A stretch of DNA of 17,232 bases from Lachnospiraceae bacterium (GCA_024684065.1 JAIKXO010000101.1:1-17232), one strand, 5' to 3'; counted from the first letter of the stretch, positions 5,959 through 13,842 are shown. Notes: generated from the sequence alone by a model not told the origin. Program-made: numbers and translations.

Positions 5959-7503
5959 ATGGCGAAGCTGTTTGCGGCTATAGATGTGGGCTCATATGAG
6001 CTCGGCATGAAGATAGTGGAATTGTCCGCCAAAAACGGATTAAAGGAAATTGACTATATAAGACACAGGATCGAACTCGGGACCGATACCTACACGACCG
6101 GCAAGATAAGCCAGCCAAGGGTGAATGAGCTTTGCGAAACCCTGCTTAGGTTTAAGGCTATAATGGAAGGCTATAAGGTCGATGAATACAGGGCTTACGG
6201 AACCTCTGCGATCAGGGAGACCGTGAACACGCGTATTATCATCGATGAGATAAAATTAAGGACCGGGATCGAAGTGGAGGTTTTAAGCAATTCCGAGCAG
6301 AGATTCCTCCATTATAAGGCGGTCGCCTCCCATACGAAGACCTATGAGGAGATAATGAACAGTGATTCGCTCCTTCTTGACGTCGGGGGAGGAAGCATCC
6401 AGCTTTCGCTGTTTGAGAAAAACACGCTGGTAACAACACAGAATATCCGCCTGGGGATCCTCAGGATGCGCGATTCCATGAGCGATTTTGCCACGAGGTC
6501 CATTTTCTACGAAGAGCTTCTTTCGGAATATATCGATAACCAGCTGGATTCCTTCAGAAGGCTGTATATGGACGATGGCCGCAAGCAGATAGACAGCATC
6601 GTAATCATAGATGATTATATTTCCCATGTGATGAATACCTTCAAAAAGAACCAGATCGTTACAAAGGACGAGCTGAAGGCTTTTCTGGAGATAGCAAAGA
6701 CCAAATCGGATGAGGATATCACGAGGATAGTGGGGCTCACGGAGGAAAGCGCCTCTCTTCTCACTCCTTCCATCGTGCTTCTGGAAAGTGTGTTTAAAAT
6801 GTCGGGAGCCGAATACCTCTGGGCTCCGGGCATAAGCCTCGCGGATGGGATAGCCTATGAATATGCCCTGGATCATAAATTTATAAAATCCGGACATGAT
6901 TTTGAGGATGATGCCCTGGAATGCTCCAGGAAGATGGCGGTTAAATTCAATTCCAACATGGAAAGGAATGAATTGCTTGAGAGCATCGCGACAGAGCTGT
7001 TCAAGAGCACCAAGAAGCTCCACGGCATGAGTAAGAGGGAGCTCCTGCTCCTGAGGATAGCTGCCATACTCAATGACTGCGGAAGATATATAAGCCTCGA
7101 GGGCGCCGCGGAAGCGGGATATTCAATAATAATGGCGACCGAGATACTCGGCCTTTCACATATTGAAAGACAGATAATCGCCTGTATAGTCCGCTATAAT
7201 AAGATCAGCTTTGATTATTATGATGAGATGGCTAAGAAAATGCTCATAGACAGGGAAAACTACCTGACGATCGTCAAACTGTCGGCCTTGTTCAGGCTTG
7301 CTGACGGGATATGCCGAAGCTACAGGACGAAGGTTGAAAAGGTCAAAGTCACGCTGAAGGACAGGGTGCTGACCATCCTTGTGGACGCGGACGAAAATAT
7401 CAACCTCGAAAAGAGGTTTTTTAAGAGAAAGTCGGATTTCTTTACCGAAGTATTCAGCGTGGAAGTGGTGCTTAAATATAACAAAAAGCTTTCCGCGGTA
7501 TAA
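5959..7503 (+). CDS. ppx: Ppx/GppA-type exopolyphosphatase
   Basis: This 514-residue protein removes terminal phosphate from polyphosphate and/or (p)ppGpp in the family. The N-terminal sugar-kinase/Hsp70-like fold covers about residues 1-305. It has phosphate motif 1, AIDVGSYEL (7-15); GTSAIRE (81-87) with the catalytic-type Glu87; phosphate motif 2, LLLDVGGGSIQLSLF (138-152); and the closing motif SLADGIAYEY (293-302). The C-terminal part (about 315-510) follows the Ppx C-terminal HD-like domain, but the expected 'LHDIG' reads LNDCG (371-375), so the HD metal residues look lost. Motif 1 has Tyr13 where most members have Asn. GAGG lies about 7 nt before the ATG. It sits between the DUF815 ATPase and polyphosphate kinase, which supports polyphosphate rather than only pppGpp as substrate. 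Confidence 0.9.
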   Translation: MAKLFAAIDVGSYELGMKIVELSAKNGLKEIDYIRHRIELGTDTYTTGKISQPRVNELCETLLRFKAIMEGYKVDEYRAYGTSAIRETVNTRIIIDEIKLRTGIEVEVLSNSEQRFLHYKAVASHTKTYEEIMNSDSLLLDVGGGSIQLSLFEKNTLVTTQNIRLGILRMRDSMSDFATRSIFYEELLSEYIDNQLDSFRRLYMDDGRKQIDSIVIIDDYISHVMNTFKKNQIVTKDELKAFLEIAKTKSDEDITRIVGLTEESASLLTPSIVLLESVFKMSGAEYLWAPGISLADGIAYEYALDHKFIKSGHDFEDDALECSRKMAVKFNSNMERNELLESIATELFKSTKKLHGMSKRELLLLRIAAILNDCGRYISLEGAAEAGYSIIMATEILGLSHIERQIIACIVRYNKISFDYYDEMAKKMLIDRENYLTIVKLSALFRLADGICRSYRTKVEKVKVTLKDRVLTILVDADENINLEKRFFKRKSDFFTEVFSVEVVLKYNKKLSAV

Positions 7504-7575
7504 GTGAAAAGCCAAAGTTTACAGTGCCTTCAAAAGCCGTATGCAAAAAGGCCGTTTGCGTGAAAGGGAGAGAGA

Positions 7576-9768
7576 ATGAACTTAAACGAGCTCAATAATC
7601 CTAGATACTACTATAACAGGGAGCTGTCCTGGCTCTTATTCAACGAAAGGATACTGGGGGAAGCGAGGGACAAGAACAATCCTTTATTCGAAAGGCTTAA
7701 GTTCTTAAGCATCACCGCTTCGAATCTGGATGAGTTTTTCATGATAAGGGTCGCGTCGCTCAGAGACATGGTGCATGCGGGATATGATAAGCCCGATATA
7801 GCCGGGATGACTCCGCAGATGCAGCTGGAGGGCCTTAACATACAGATCCATGAATTTGTGGAGCTTCAGTACTCTACCTTTATCAAGAGCCTTATGCCGA
7901 AGCTTTTGTCGGAAAACGTCAACCTCATCCTTAAGCATGAGGATCTTACGGAGAAGCAGAAGAAATATGCCGACGATTATTTCATGTCTGAGGTATATCC
8001 TGTGCTGACCCCGATGGCGGTAGACTCCTCAAGACCGTTTCCTCTTATCAGGAATAAGGTCTTAAATATCGGAGCCCTGCTTACGAAGAAGGAGGGGTCA
8101 AAGGGGCTTGTCCAGAATAATGAAAAAAAGAAGAAGAGCGGGAAAGATAACTATGAATTCGCGACCGTCCAGGTTCCGAACGTGCTTCCGAGGATAGTGA
8201 TGCTTCCCAATGAAAGGCAGGGAAGGGGAATAAGCCTGATCCTGCTTGAAGAGATCATAGAGAGAAATATCGGCAAGCTTTTCCTGAATTACAACATCGT
8301 CTGCGCTTACCCTTTCAGGATAATGAGAAACGCGGATCTTACAATTGATGAGGACGAGGCTGAGGATCTTTTAAAGGAGATCGAAAAGCAGATAAAGAAG
8401 CGCCAGTGGGGAGAGGTTATAAGGCTCGAAGCGGCGGATGACATAGACAAGAGGCTTTTAAAGATCCTTTTAAAGGAGCTGCACTGCAGGGAGGAGGAAG
8501 TATACAAGATCCAGGGACCTCTGGATCTTACCTTCCTTATGAAGCTATACGGGATCGAGGGTTATGGGAGGCTTAAGGCTGTGCCGTTTACTCCGCAGCC
8601 TGCGCCGTATCTTTCGCATGAGAGCGATATTTTTGAGGAGATCAGAAAAGGAGACATTCTGCTTCACCATCCGTATCAGACCTTCCAGCCTGTAGTGGAT
8701 TTCATAAAGCAGGCCGCAAACGATCCGGATGTTCTTGCCATAAAACAGACCCTGTACAGGGTCAGCGGAAATTCTCCGATTGTCGCGGCTTTGGCCAGAG
8801 CCGCGGAAAACGGAAAGCAGGTTACCGTCCTTGTGGAGCTTAAGGCGAGGTTTGACGAGGAAAACAATATAGTCTGGGCGAGGATGCTTGAAAAAACCGG
8901 CTGCCACGTAATATACGGTATAGTCGGCCTTAAGACCCACTGCAAGATAACCCTTGTTGTAAGAAGGGAGGAAGAGGGTATAAGGCGCTATGTCCACCTC
9001 GGTACCGGCAACTATAATGATCAGACTGCAAAACTGTATACGGACCTCGGGCTCTTGACCTGTGCCGATACGATAGGAGAGGACGCAACGGCTGTCTTCA
9101 ACATGCTCTCAGGGTATTCGGAGCCTCTCTCGTGGCACAGGCTTGTGATGGCCCCGCTCTGGCTGAAGGACCGGTTCCTGTTTCTTATAAACAGGGAGAG
9201 GGATAACGCGAAGCAGGGCAGAAAATCAAGGATAATCGCCAAGTTCAATTCACTTGTTGACAGGGATATCATAAAGGCGCTCTATGAGGCGGGCAGCGCC
9301 GGAGTGAAGATCGATCTTATAATAAGGGGGATCTGCTGCCTGAAAGTGGGCATTCCCGGAGTGAGCGAGAATATTACTGTCCGCTCAATAGTGGGCACCT
9401 TCCTTGAACACAGCAGAATCTATTATTTTGAAAACGCCGGGAATGAAGAGGTGTACTGCAGCTCTGCCGACTGGATGCCGCGAAATCTAGAGCGCCGCGT
9501 TGAGCTTTTATTCCCCATCGACAACAGCGCCCTTAAGGAGCGTGTGATACATATCCTTGATATTATGCTTAAGGACAATATCAAAGCACAGTTTATGATG
9601 AAGGACGGAACATATAAGAGGACGGATCTCAGAGGGAAGGAGGGCATAAGCTGTCAGCAGTATTTCTGCGACGAGGCTGTGACCATCTCAGAAAAGAAGG
9701 AGCAGTATAAGGCATCGAGGATCCTTGTTCCGGAGACCTCGCCGGGAAACAATACGGATAATCCCTGA
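7576..9768 (+). CDS. ppk1: Polyphosphate kinase 1
   Basis: This 730-residue protein reversibly moves the gamma phosphate of ATP onto a polyphosphate chain. The N-terminal domain opens with the family hallmark YYNRELSWLLFNERIL (12-27) and SNLDEFFMIRVA (49-60). The two phospholipase D-like catalytic histidines are His455 (in GLKTHCK) and His612 (in FLEHSRIYYF). Their spacing of 157 residues equals that of His435 and His592 in E. coli PPK. Tyr488 falls where E. coli Tyr468 lies. HLGTGNYN (474-481) and SSADWMPRNLERRVE (629-643) are further hallmarks. Full length for the family. AGGGAG precedes the ATG. It is the last gene of the run after ppx, 72 nt downstream, and is convergent with the HAD gene. 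No clear terminator is seen in the 46-nt gap. Confidence 0.97.
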   Translation: MNLNELNNPRYYYNRELSWLLFNERILGEARDKNNPLFERLKFLSITASNLDEFFMIRVASLRDMVHAGYDKPDIAGMTPQMQLEGLNIQIHEFVELQYSTFIKSLMPKLLSENVNLILKHEDLTEKQKKYADDYFMSEVYPVLTPMAVDSSRPFPLIRNKVLNIGALLTKKEGSKGLVQNNEKKKKSGKDNYEFATVQVPNVLPRIVMLPNERQGRGISLILLEEIIERNIGKLFLNYNIVCAYPFRIMRNADLTIDEDEAEDLLKEIEKQIKKRQWGEVIRLEAADDIDKRLLKILLKELHCREEEVYKIQGPLDLTFLMKLYGIEGYGRLKAVPFTPQPAPYLSHESDIFEEIRKGDILLHHPYQTFQPVVDFIKQAANDPDVLAIKQTLYRVSGNSPIVAALARAAENGKQVTVLVELKARFDEENNIVWARMLEKTGCHVIYGIVGLKTHCKITLVVRREEEGIRRYVHLGTGNYNDQTAKLYTDLGLLTCADTIGEDATAVFNMLSGYSEPLSWHRLVMAPLWLKDRFLFLINRERDNAKQGRKSRIIAKFNSLVDRDIIKALYEAGSAGVKIDLIIRGICCLKVGIPGVSENITVRSIVGTFLEHSRIYYFENAGNEEVYCSSADWMPRNLERRVELLFPIDNSALKERVIHILDIMLKDNIKAQFMMKDGTYKRTDLRGKEGISCQQYFCDEAVTISEKKEQYKASRILVPETSPGNNTDNP

Positions 9769-9814
9769 TGTACCCGGGAAGTTTAAAGACTGAGTGCTTT
9801 GCGGGCGATGCCCC

Positions 9815-10627
9815 CTATAGGATGAAGCGTTCTATGATCTCCGCGATACCGTCGTGATCGTTATCGGAACGGGTGATATAATCAGCTTTTTCCCTGGCTT
9901 TATCACTTCCGTTTGCCATAACGGCGCCGACGCCCGCGGCTTCTATCATGGAGAGATCGTTCTCCTCATCTCCGGCGGCTATGGTGTCTGATATGTCTAT
10001 ATGATAATAATCTGCCAGGAATAAAAGGCTTTCACCCTTGGAGGCCCTTATATCTTCGTATTCCAGAAGGGTGGGGTTTGAAAAGGTGTAGTTTAAACGG
10101 TTCTTTGCGAAATCATAAATGCGCTCACTGAAGTCTTTCAGCCGGTTCCTGCCTTCATAGGAGATGACGACCGTTTTTATCGGTTCCGCTAGAAGATCCG
10201 TAAGGATGTTTCCAACGACCTTTTCCGGCATTCCGATTCCCTTTGCGTATTTATGAAGCTCCGGGGTATCATACTCGGAGACTACGCTCACTTTATCATA
10301 GGTGTGTGCATGGATCCCCATTTCATGGGCTCTGTCGAGGATGTATTTGGCATCCTCTTTTTTCATGCTCCGGATCTTTATATCCTTTTTTGCCCCGCAG
10401 TCATAGATGAGTCCGCCGTTGAAGCTTGAGATCAGGTAACCGTCTTTATTCCAGCCGTATTTCTCAGATATCTGAAGGGCGCTCTGGATAGGACGCCCGG
10501 TCGCGACCACGAATTTATGCCCTTGTTTAACCATTTCCTCTATGGCCCGGAGGTTTCCGGCGCTGACAGTTTTGTCCGTGGACAGAAGGGTCCCGTCCAG
10601 ATCAGTAAAAAGAAGCTTTCTCTTCAT
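9815..10627 (-). CDS. Cof-type HAD-superfamily phosphatase
   Basis: A 270-residue HAD class IIB hydrolase. Motif I is FTDLDGTLL (7-15) with nucleophile Asp9 and acid/base Asp11. Motif II is VATGRP (41-46). The motif III lysine is in RASKGES (194-200, Lys198). Motif IV is AAGDEENDLSMI (217-228), with Asp220 and Asp224 as magnesium ligands. The cap domain lies between about residues 85 and 190. The substrate is probably a sugar phosphate or nucleotide phosphate as in the family, but cannot be named. Its ATG lies 3 nt after the ABC-F stop codon and has only a weak ribosome site, so translation is probably coupled to the upstream gene. Confidence 0.93.
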   Translation of the reverse strand: MKRKLLFTDLDGTLLSTDKTVSAGNLRAIEEMVKQGHKFVVATGRPIQSALQISEKYGWNKDGYLISSFNGGLIYDCGAKKDIKIRSMKKEDAKYILDRAHEMGIHAHTYDKVSVVSEYDTPELHKYAKGIGMPEKVVGNILTDLLAEPIKTVVISYEGRNRLKDFSERIYDFAKNRLNYTFSNPTLLEYEDIRASKGESLLFLADYYHIDISDTIAAGDEENDLSMIEAAGVGAVMANGSDKAREKADYITRSDNDHDGIAEIIERFIL

Positions 10628-10630
10628 GCT

Positions 10631-12268
10631 TTAATCATCGTCCTCTGAGGTATCGGCAGTGTAAACAAATCTCTTACGGGCGGATTCATCCTCTGCAAGG
10701 TATTCGTCATAGGTCGTGATCTTATCTATGATGGTTCCGTCAGGCATTATCTCGATAATGCGGTTGGCGGTCGTTTCTACAAACTGATGGTCATGGGAGG
10801 AGAACAGGATCACTCCCGGAAACTTTATAAGACCGTTGTTAAGAGCGGTTATGCTCTCCATGTCGAGATGGTTTGTAGGTTCGTCAAGTATGAGGATATT
10901 GGCGCCGGATATCATCATTTTGGATAAGAGGCACCTGACCCTTTCGCCTCCTGAAAGGACGTTTAACTTCTTTACGCCGTCCTCGCCCGGGAACAGCATA
11001 CGCCCAAGGAAGCCTCTTACATAGGTGATATCCTTGACGGGTGAATAACCCATAAGCCAGTCGGATATAGTAAGGTCGGAGGAAAACTCTTTGGAGGAAT
11101 CCTTCGGGAAATACGCCTGTGAAGTGGTGACTCCCCATTTATATGTGCCTGAATCCGGTTCTATCTCATCCATAAGGATCCGGAAAAGAGTAGTCTTTGC
11201 AAGCTCGTTGCCTCCGACGAAAGCAACCTTGTCGTTACGCCTCAGTATGAAGGAGATATTATCAAGGATCTTTACCCCGTCTATTGTTTTGGTGATCCCT
11301 TCAACGGTAAGGACCTCGTTTCCGATCTCCCTGTCGGGCCTGAAATCCACATACGGATATTTACGGCTTGAGGGCTTGATCTCTTCGAGCTCGATCTTTT
11401 CGAGAGCACGCTTTCTTGAGGTGGCCTGCTTGGATTTGGAGGCGTTCGCCGAGAATCTGGAAATGAATTCCTGCAGTTCCTTTATCTTTTCTTCCTTCTT
11501 CTTATTGGCCTCCTTCATCTGCCTGATGAGGAGAGTGCTGGATTCGTACCAGAAATCATAGTTTCCGGCGTATAGCTGGATCTTTCCGTAGTCGATATCC
11601 GCGGTATGCGTGCAGACCTTGTTTAAAAAATATCTGTCATGGCTCACTACTATCACGGTATTTTCGAAATTTATCAGAAATTCCTCAAGCCAGGCAATGG
11701 CATCCATGTCGAGGTGGTTTGTGGGCTCGTCTAGAAGCAGTATGTCGGGATTGCCAAAGAGGGCCTTGGCAAGAAGCACCTTGACCTTTTCCGAACCTTT
11801 TAAGTCTCGCATCATGCTGTGATGGAGTTCTGTCTCTATCCCGAGGCCGTTTAAAAGGTTTTCCGCGTTGCTTTCGGCCTCCCATCCGTCCATCTCCGCA
11901 AATTCCGCCTCAAGTTCGCTGGCACGTATCCCGTCCTCATCGGTAAAGTCTTCTTTGGCATATATTTCGTCTTTTTCTTTCATGATCTCATAAAGACGCT
12001 CGTTCCCAAGAATCACAGTATCGAGCACGGTATAGTCGTCATATTTGAAATGATCCTGTTCAAGGACGGAAATACGCTGGCCCGGGGTTATGGCTATATC
12101 TCCGCTCGTGGTATCGAGCTCCCCGGAAAGGATCTTTAAGAAAGTGGACTTGCCGGCTCCGTTTGCGCCGATGACTCCATAGCAGTTTCCTTCCGTAAAT
12201 TTGATATTGACATCCTCAAACAGTGCCTTTTTTCCTACCCTGTAGGTTACGTTATTTGCCGAGATCAT
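10631..12268 (-). CDS. ABC-F ATPase, YbiT/YkpA type
   Basis: A 545-residue soluble protein with two ABC domains and no membrane segments, as in ABC-F factors that act on the ribosome. First domain: Walker A GANGAGKST (34-42), signature LKGSE (156-160), Walker B LLLDEPTNHLD (177-187) with catalytic Glu181. The linker between the domains is at about 235-310, charged and helical, with no long arm insertion. Second domain: Walker A-like GGNELAKTT (352-360, Lys358), signature LSGGE (438-442), Walker B LILDEPTNHLD (459-469) with Glu463. The unusual second P-loop and LKGSE signature are normal for the YbiT/YkpA subgroup. The ATG at 12268 has AAAGGAG 5 nt upstream. An in-frame GTG 17 codons earlier (12319) lies in repeat copy D and is not part of the family. 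The exact ribosomal role is unknown; antibiotic resistance is not implied. Confidence 0.94.
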   Translation of the reverse strand: MISANNVTYRVGKKALFEDVNIKFTEGNCYGVIGANGAGKSTFLKILSGELDTTSGDIAITPGQRISVLEQDHFKYDDYTVLDTVILGNERLYEIMKEKDEIYAKEDFTDEDGIRASELEAEFAEMDGWEAESNAENLLNGLGIETELHHSMMRDLKGSEKVKVLLAKALFGNPDILLLDEPTNHLDMDAIAWLEEFLINFENTVIVVSHDRYFLNKVCTHTADIDYGKIQLYAGNYDFWYESSTLLIRQMKEANKKKEEKIKELQEFISRFSANASKSKQATSRKRALEKIELEEIKPSSRKYPYVDFRPDREIGNEVLTVEGITKTIDGVKILDNISFILRRNDKVAFVGGNELAKTTLFRILMDEIEPDSGTYKWGVTTSQAYFPKDSSKEFSSDLTISDWLMGYSPVKDITYVRGFLGRMLFPGEDGVKKLNVLSGGERVRCLLSKMMISGANILILDEPTNHLDMESITALNNGLIKFPGVILFSSHDHQFVETTANRIIEIMPDGTIIDKITTYDEYLAEDESARKRFVYTADTSEDDD

Positions 12269-12273
12269 AGAAA

Positions 12274-12280
12274 CTCCTTT
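12274..12280 (-). promoter_or_regulatory. Ribosome binding site deciding the ABC-F start
   Basis: AAAGGAG on the minus strand, 5 nt before the ATG at 12268 and about 3 nt after the terminal hairpin of repeat copy D. This is the same geometry as in front of pyrB. Confidence 0.8.
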
Positions 12281-12367
12281 CCTGCACCGATTTGCAAAGC
12301 AAATCGTGCGCTTAGGCACGAACTTCAGTTCGTGCCGATTCGGTCTGATTTACAGACCGAATCATTT
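12279..12367 (-). repeat. Compound palindromic repeat, copy D (ABC-F leader)
   Basis: Read towards the gene it starts AAATGATTCGGTC. It contains a perfect 11-bp stem GATTCGGTCTG/CAGACCGAATC (12337-12363), the 10-bp module GGCACGAACT/AGTTCGTGCC (12315-12336) and the terminal 28-nt module (12284-12311) with one C-to-T change near its end. It shows that the AAATGATYCGGTC opening of the other copies is the left arm of a stem whose right arm is missing there. It occupies most of the leader between the promoter at 12406-12433 and the ABC-F ribosome binding site. Confidence 0.9.
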
Positions 12368-12405
12368 CATATGTATAGTGTTTTCAAGTCCTTAACAATG
12401 ATAAG

Positions 12406-12433
12406 ATTATACAGTAAAGAGATATTTTTGCAA
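12406..12433 (-). promoter_or_regulatory. Sigma-A promoter for the ABC-F/HAD operon
   Basis: On the minus strand TTGCAA (12428-12433) and a perfect TATAAT (12406-12411) are 16 nt apart. The predicted leader is about 130 nt and contains the whole of repeat copy D. Confidence 0.65.
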
Positions 12434-12466
12434 GGCTGAAATTATGGCTCTGGATCAGGCGGCTTG

Positions 12467-12495
12467 TTGCAAATAATGCAAAACAGCGGTATCAT
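12467..12495 (+). promoter_or_regulatory. Candidate promoter for the PilT-like gene
   Basis: TTGCAA (12467-12472) and TATCAT (12490-12495) are separated by 17 nt on the plus strand, divergent from the ABC-F promoter about 35 nt away. The predicted leader of about 155 nt would contain repeat copy E. Confidence 0.45.
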
Positions 12496-12531
12496 CAGAT
12501 GGCAGGGGTAAGAACGTAGCAGTCTGTGTGG

Positions 12532-12621
12532 AAATGATCCGGTCTTAGGGACAGATCGAATTTATTCGGCACGAACCAGATTTCGTGCCTGAGCACGCGA
12601 TTTACTCAGTAAATCGGTGCA
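12532..12621 (+). repeat. Compound palindromic repeat, copy E (pilT-like leader)
   Basis: The copy opens with AAATGATCCGGTC and contains AGATCGAATTTATTC. It has a shortened GGCACGAA/TTCGTGCC module (12568-12589) and a diverged terminal module (12593-12620), in which GATTTACT pairs with AGTAAATC and GCAC with GTGC. The paired changes keep the stem: the loop-proximal bases differ from copy A on both sides. It ends 36 nt before the ATG of the PilT-like gene, in the same orientation. Confidence 0.8.
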
Positions 12622-12656
12622 GACAGGCTGCCTAGAAAAATAAGGTCACGGGTTGT

Positions 12657-13712
12657 ATGCAGGATTTTAATGCCGTTTTAAAAATGGCAGCAAGCGAGGG
12701 CGCATCGGATATTCATCTTTCCATTGGATGCCCGGTATCATTAAGAGTGGACGGAAGGCTAAAAAAGTCAGATGAGATTATCTTCGGACCTGAAGATATG
12801 GAAGGCCTTCTCGCGCTTTTCCTGACGGGAGAAATGGCATTAAAGCTTAAGGAGAGGGGAGAACTGACCGTTGTGTATCCCGTGGAAGGTTTGGGAAACT
12901 TCAGAATAAGTATATACAAAAAAAACGGCACACTTGCTTCGGCGATAAGGATATTTCCGGAAAAAGCTCCGCTTTTATATGATCTGAGGGCACCAGAGTC
13001 CGTAAAGGAACTTCTTAAGGAGCCTTCGGGACTGATCATAGTCGGCGGAAGGGCGGGAAGCGGCAGGTCTACCACCGTTGCCGCCATGCTGAACGAGATA
13101 AACAGCACTCTTGAACGCCATGTTGTGGGTATTGAAGAAAATATTGAATTTTCATTTAAAAATGACAGATCGGTGATAGATTTAAGAAGGCTTGCAGAGG
13201 ATACTCCTTCATACAGGGAAGGGATCCGGGCTGCCATAAGAGAGGATGCCGATATCATCATGATATCGGAGCTTGAAGATAAGGAAACCGCTGAAGAAGC
13301 GATACTTGCGGCGGAATCCGGAAATCTGGTGATTTCTTCCATGAGGATCCCCGATTCAATTTCCGCCATAAAAAGGATCCTGGATTTTTTCGAAGCGGGA
13401 AGGCAGGGAAATATAAAGGAAAGGCTGTCGGGATCGTTGTGCGGTATTTTATGCCAGAGCCTGGTACCGTTAACTGAGGGCGGAAGGGCGGCCGCCTTTG
13501 AGTTCCTTCTTCTTAACCAGGCGGTAAAGAATCTGTTAAAGGAGGGGAGATTCGGCCAGATAACCGCTATAATGCAGGCTGATCACCGCCTTGGAATGAC
13601 TACGATGGATGATTCTTTATTTGAGCTTTATACAGCAAAGCGTATAACAGCTGAGACAGCGATGTTTTTTTCGAGAGACAGGGATTATCTTGAGCAGAGG
13701 ATCCATGTTTGA
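12657..13712 (+). CDS. PilT-like secretion ATPase with altered catalytic motifs
   Basis: At 351 residues it has the length and domain order of PilT, the twisting-motility retraction ATPase. The N-terminal PAS-like domain starts with ASEGASDIHLSIGCPVSLRVDGRL (12-35), the standard PilT opening, so the ATG is well placed although its ribosome site is weak. The RecA-like domain begins near residue 115. The P-loop reads GGRAGSGRSTT (130-140), with Arg137 where the Walker A lysine should be. The Asp box reads GIEENIEF (158-165). The Walker B region is DADIIMISELEDKETAEEAI (197-216), close to the family's 'DPDIILVGEMRDLETI'. The His box, normally 'GHLVFATLHT', reads GNLVISSMRI (222-231), with neither histidine. 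No pilB, pilC or pilin gene is nearby. It may be a non-hydrolysing regulator or a specialised paralogue. Confidence 0.85.
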   Translation: MQDFNAVLKMAASEGASDIHLSIGCPVSLRVDGRLKKSDEIIFGPEDMEGLLALFLTGEMALKLKERGELTVVYPVEGLGNFRISIYKKNGTLASAIRIFPEKAPLLYDLRAPESVKELLKEPSGLIIVGGRAGSGRSTTVAAMLNEINSTLERHVVGIEENIEFSFKNDRSVIDLRRLAEDTPSYREGIRAAIREDADIIMISELEDKETAEEAILAAESGNLVISSMRIPDSISAIKRILDFFEAGRQGNIKERLSGSLCGILCQSLVPLTEGGRAAAFEFLLLNQAVKNLLKEGRFGQITAIMQADHRLGMTTMDDSLFELYTAKRITAETAMFFSRDRDYLEQRIHV

Positions 13713-13728
13713 ATAGTAATTACTAATG

Positions 13729-13741
13729 CCAAATCGGCGCA
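13729..13741 (+). repeat. Fragment of the terminal repeat module
   Basis: CCAAATCGGCGCA matches the right half of the 28-nt terminal module (GCAAATCGGCGCA) except for its first base. It directly abuts the -35 box at 13742. At this length a chance match cannot be excluded. Confidence 0.35.
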
Positions 13742-13770
13742 TTGACGGGGCAGTTTTTTTGCGGTAAAAT
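13742..13770 (+). promoter_or_regulatory. Sigma-A promoter for the 122-residue protein gene
   Basis: TTGACG (13742-13747) and TAAAAT (13765-13770) are exactly 17 nt apart, each one mismatch from consensus. The predicted leader is about 65 nt. Confidence 0.7.
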
Positions 13771-13802
13771 ATTTTAGTATCTTAAGAGATGCTAGAAAAA
13801 GT

Positions 13803-13836
13803 GTTTTGCGTTGTGCGAGCGCAAGACGGAAAGGAG
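13803..13836 (+). promoter_or_regulatory. Leader hairpin next to ribosome binding site
   Basis: GTTTTGCG (13803-13810) pairs with CGCAAGAC (13820-13827), 8 bp with one G-U pair and a 9-nt loop. It ends 3 nt before AAGGAG (13831-13836), which is 6 nt before the ATG at 13843. The hairpin leaves the site exposed. The strong site fixes the start at 13843 rather than an ATG at 13789. Confidence 0.5.
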
Positions 13837-13842
13837 ATTACT

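Noticed and set aside
6283..7023. Open frame of 246 codons antisense to ppx
   Set aside because: The sense strand encodes a full Ppx protein with all motifs. The antisense frame has no recognisable domain.
11091..11561. Open frame of 156 codons antisense to the ABC-F gene
   Set aside because: Shadow of a well-defined ABC-F coding frame; low-complexity Ser/Leu composition.
10631..12268. Damaged nucleotide-binding site in the ABC-F protein (GGNELAKTT, LKGSE)
   Set aside because: These variants are usual for the YbiT/YkpA subgroup, so they are not a sign of loss of function.
2158..12621. Insertion sequence or full transposon as source of the repeats
   Set aside because: No transposase frame lies in or between copies and no target-site duplications could be seen. 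A non-autonomous element remains possible and is discussed as a finding.
12713..13369. Open frame of 218 codons antisense to the PilT-like gene
   Set aside because: It is Ser-rich, as expected for the complement of a Glu/Asp/Arg-rich gene. No ribosome site is present and the sense frame is a clear family member.
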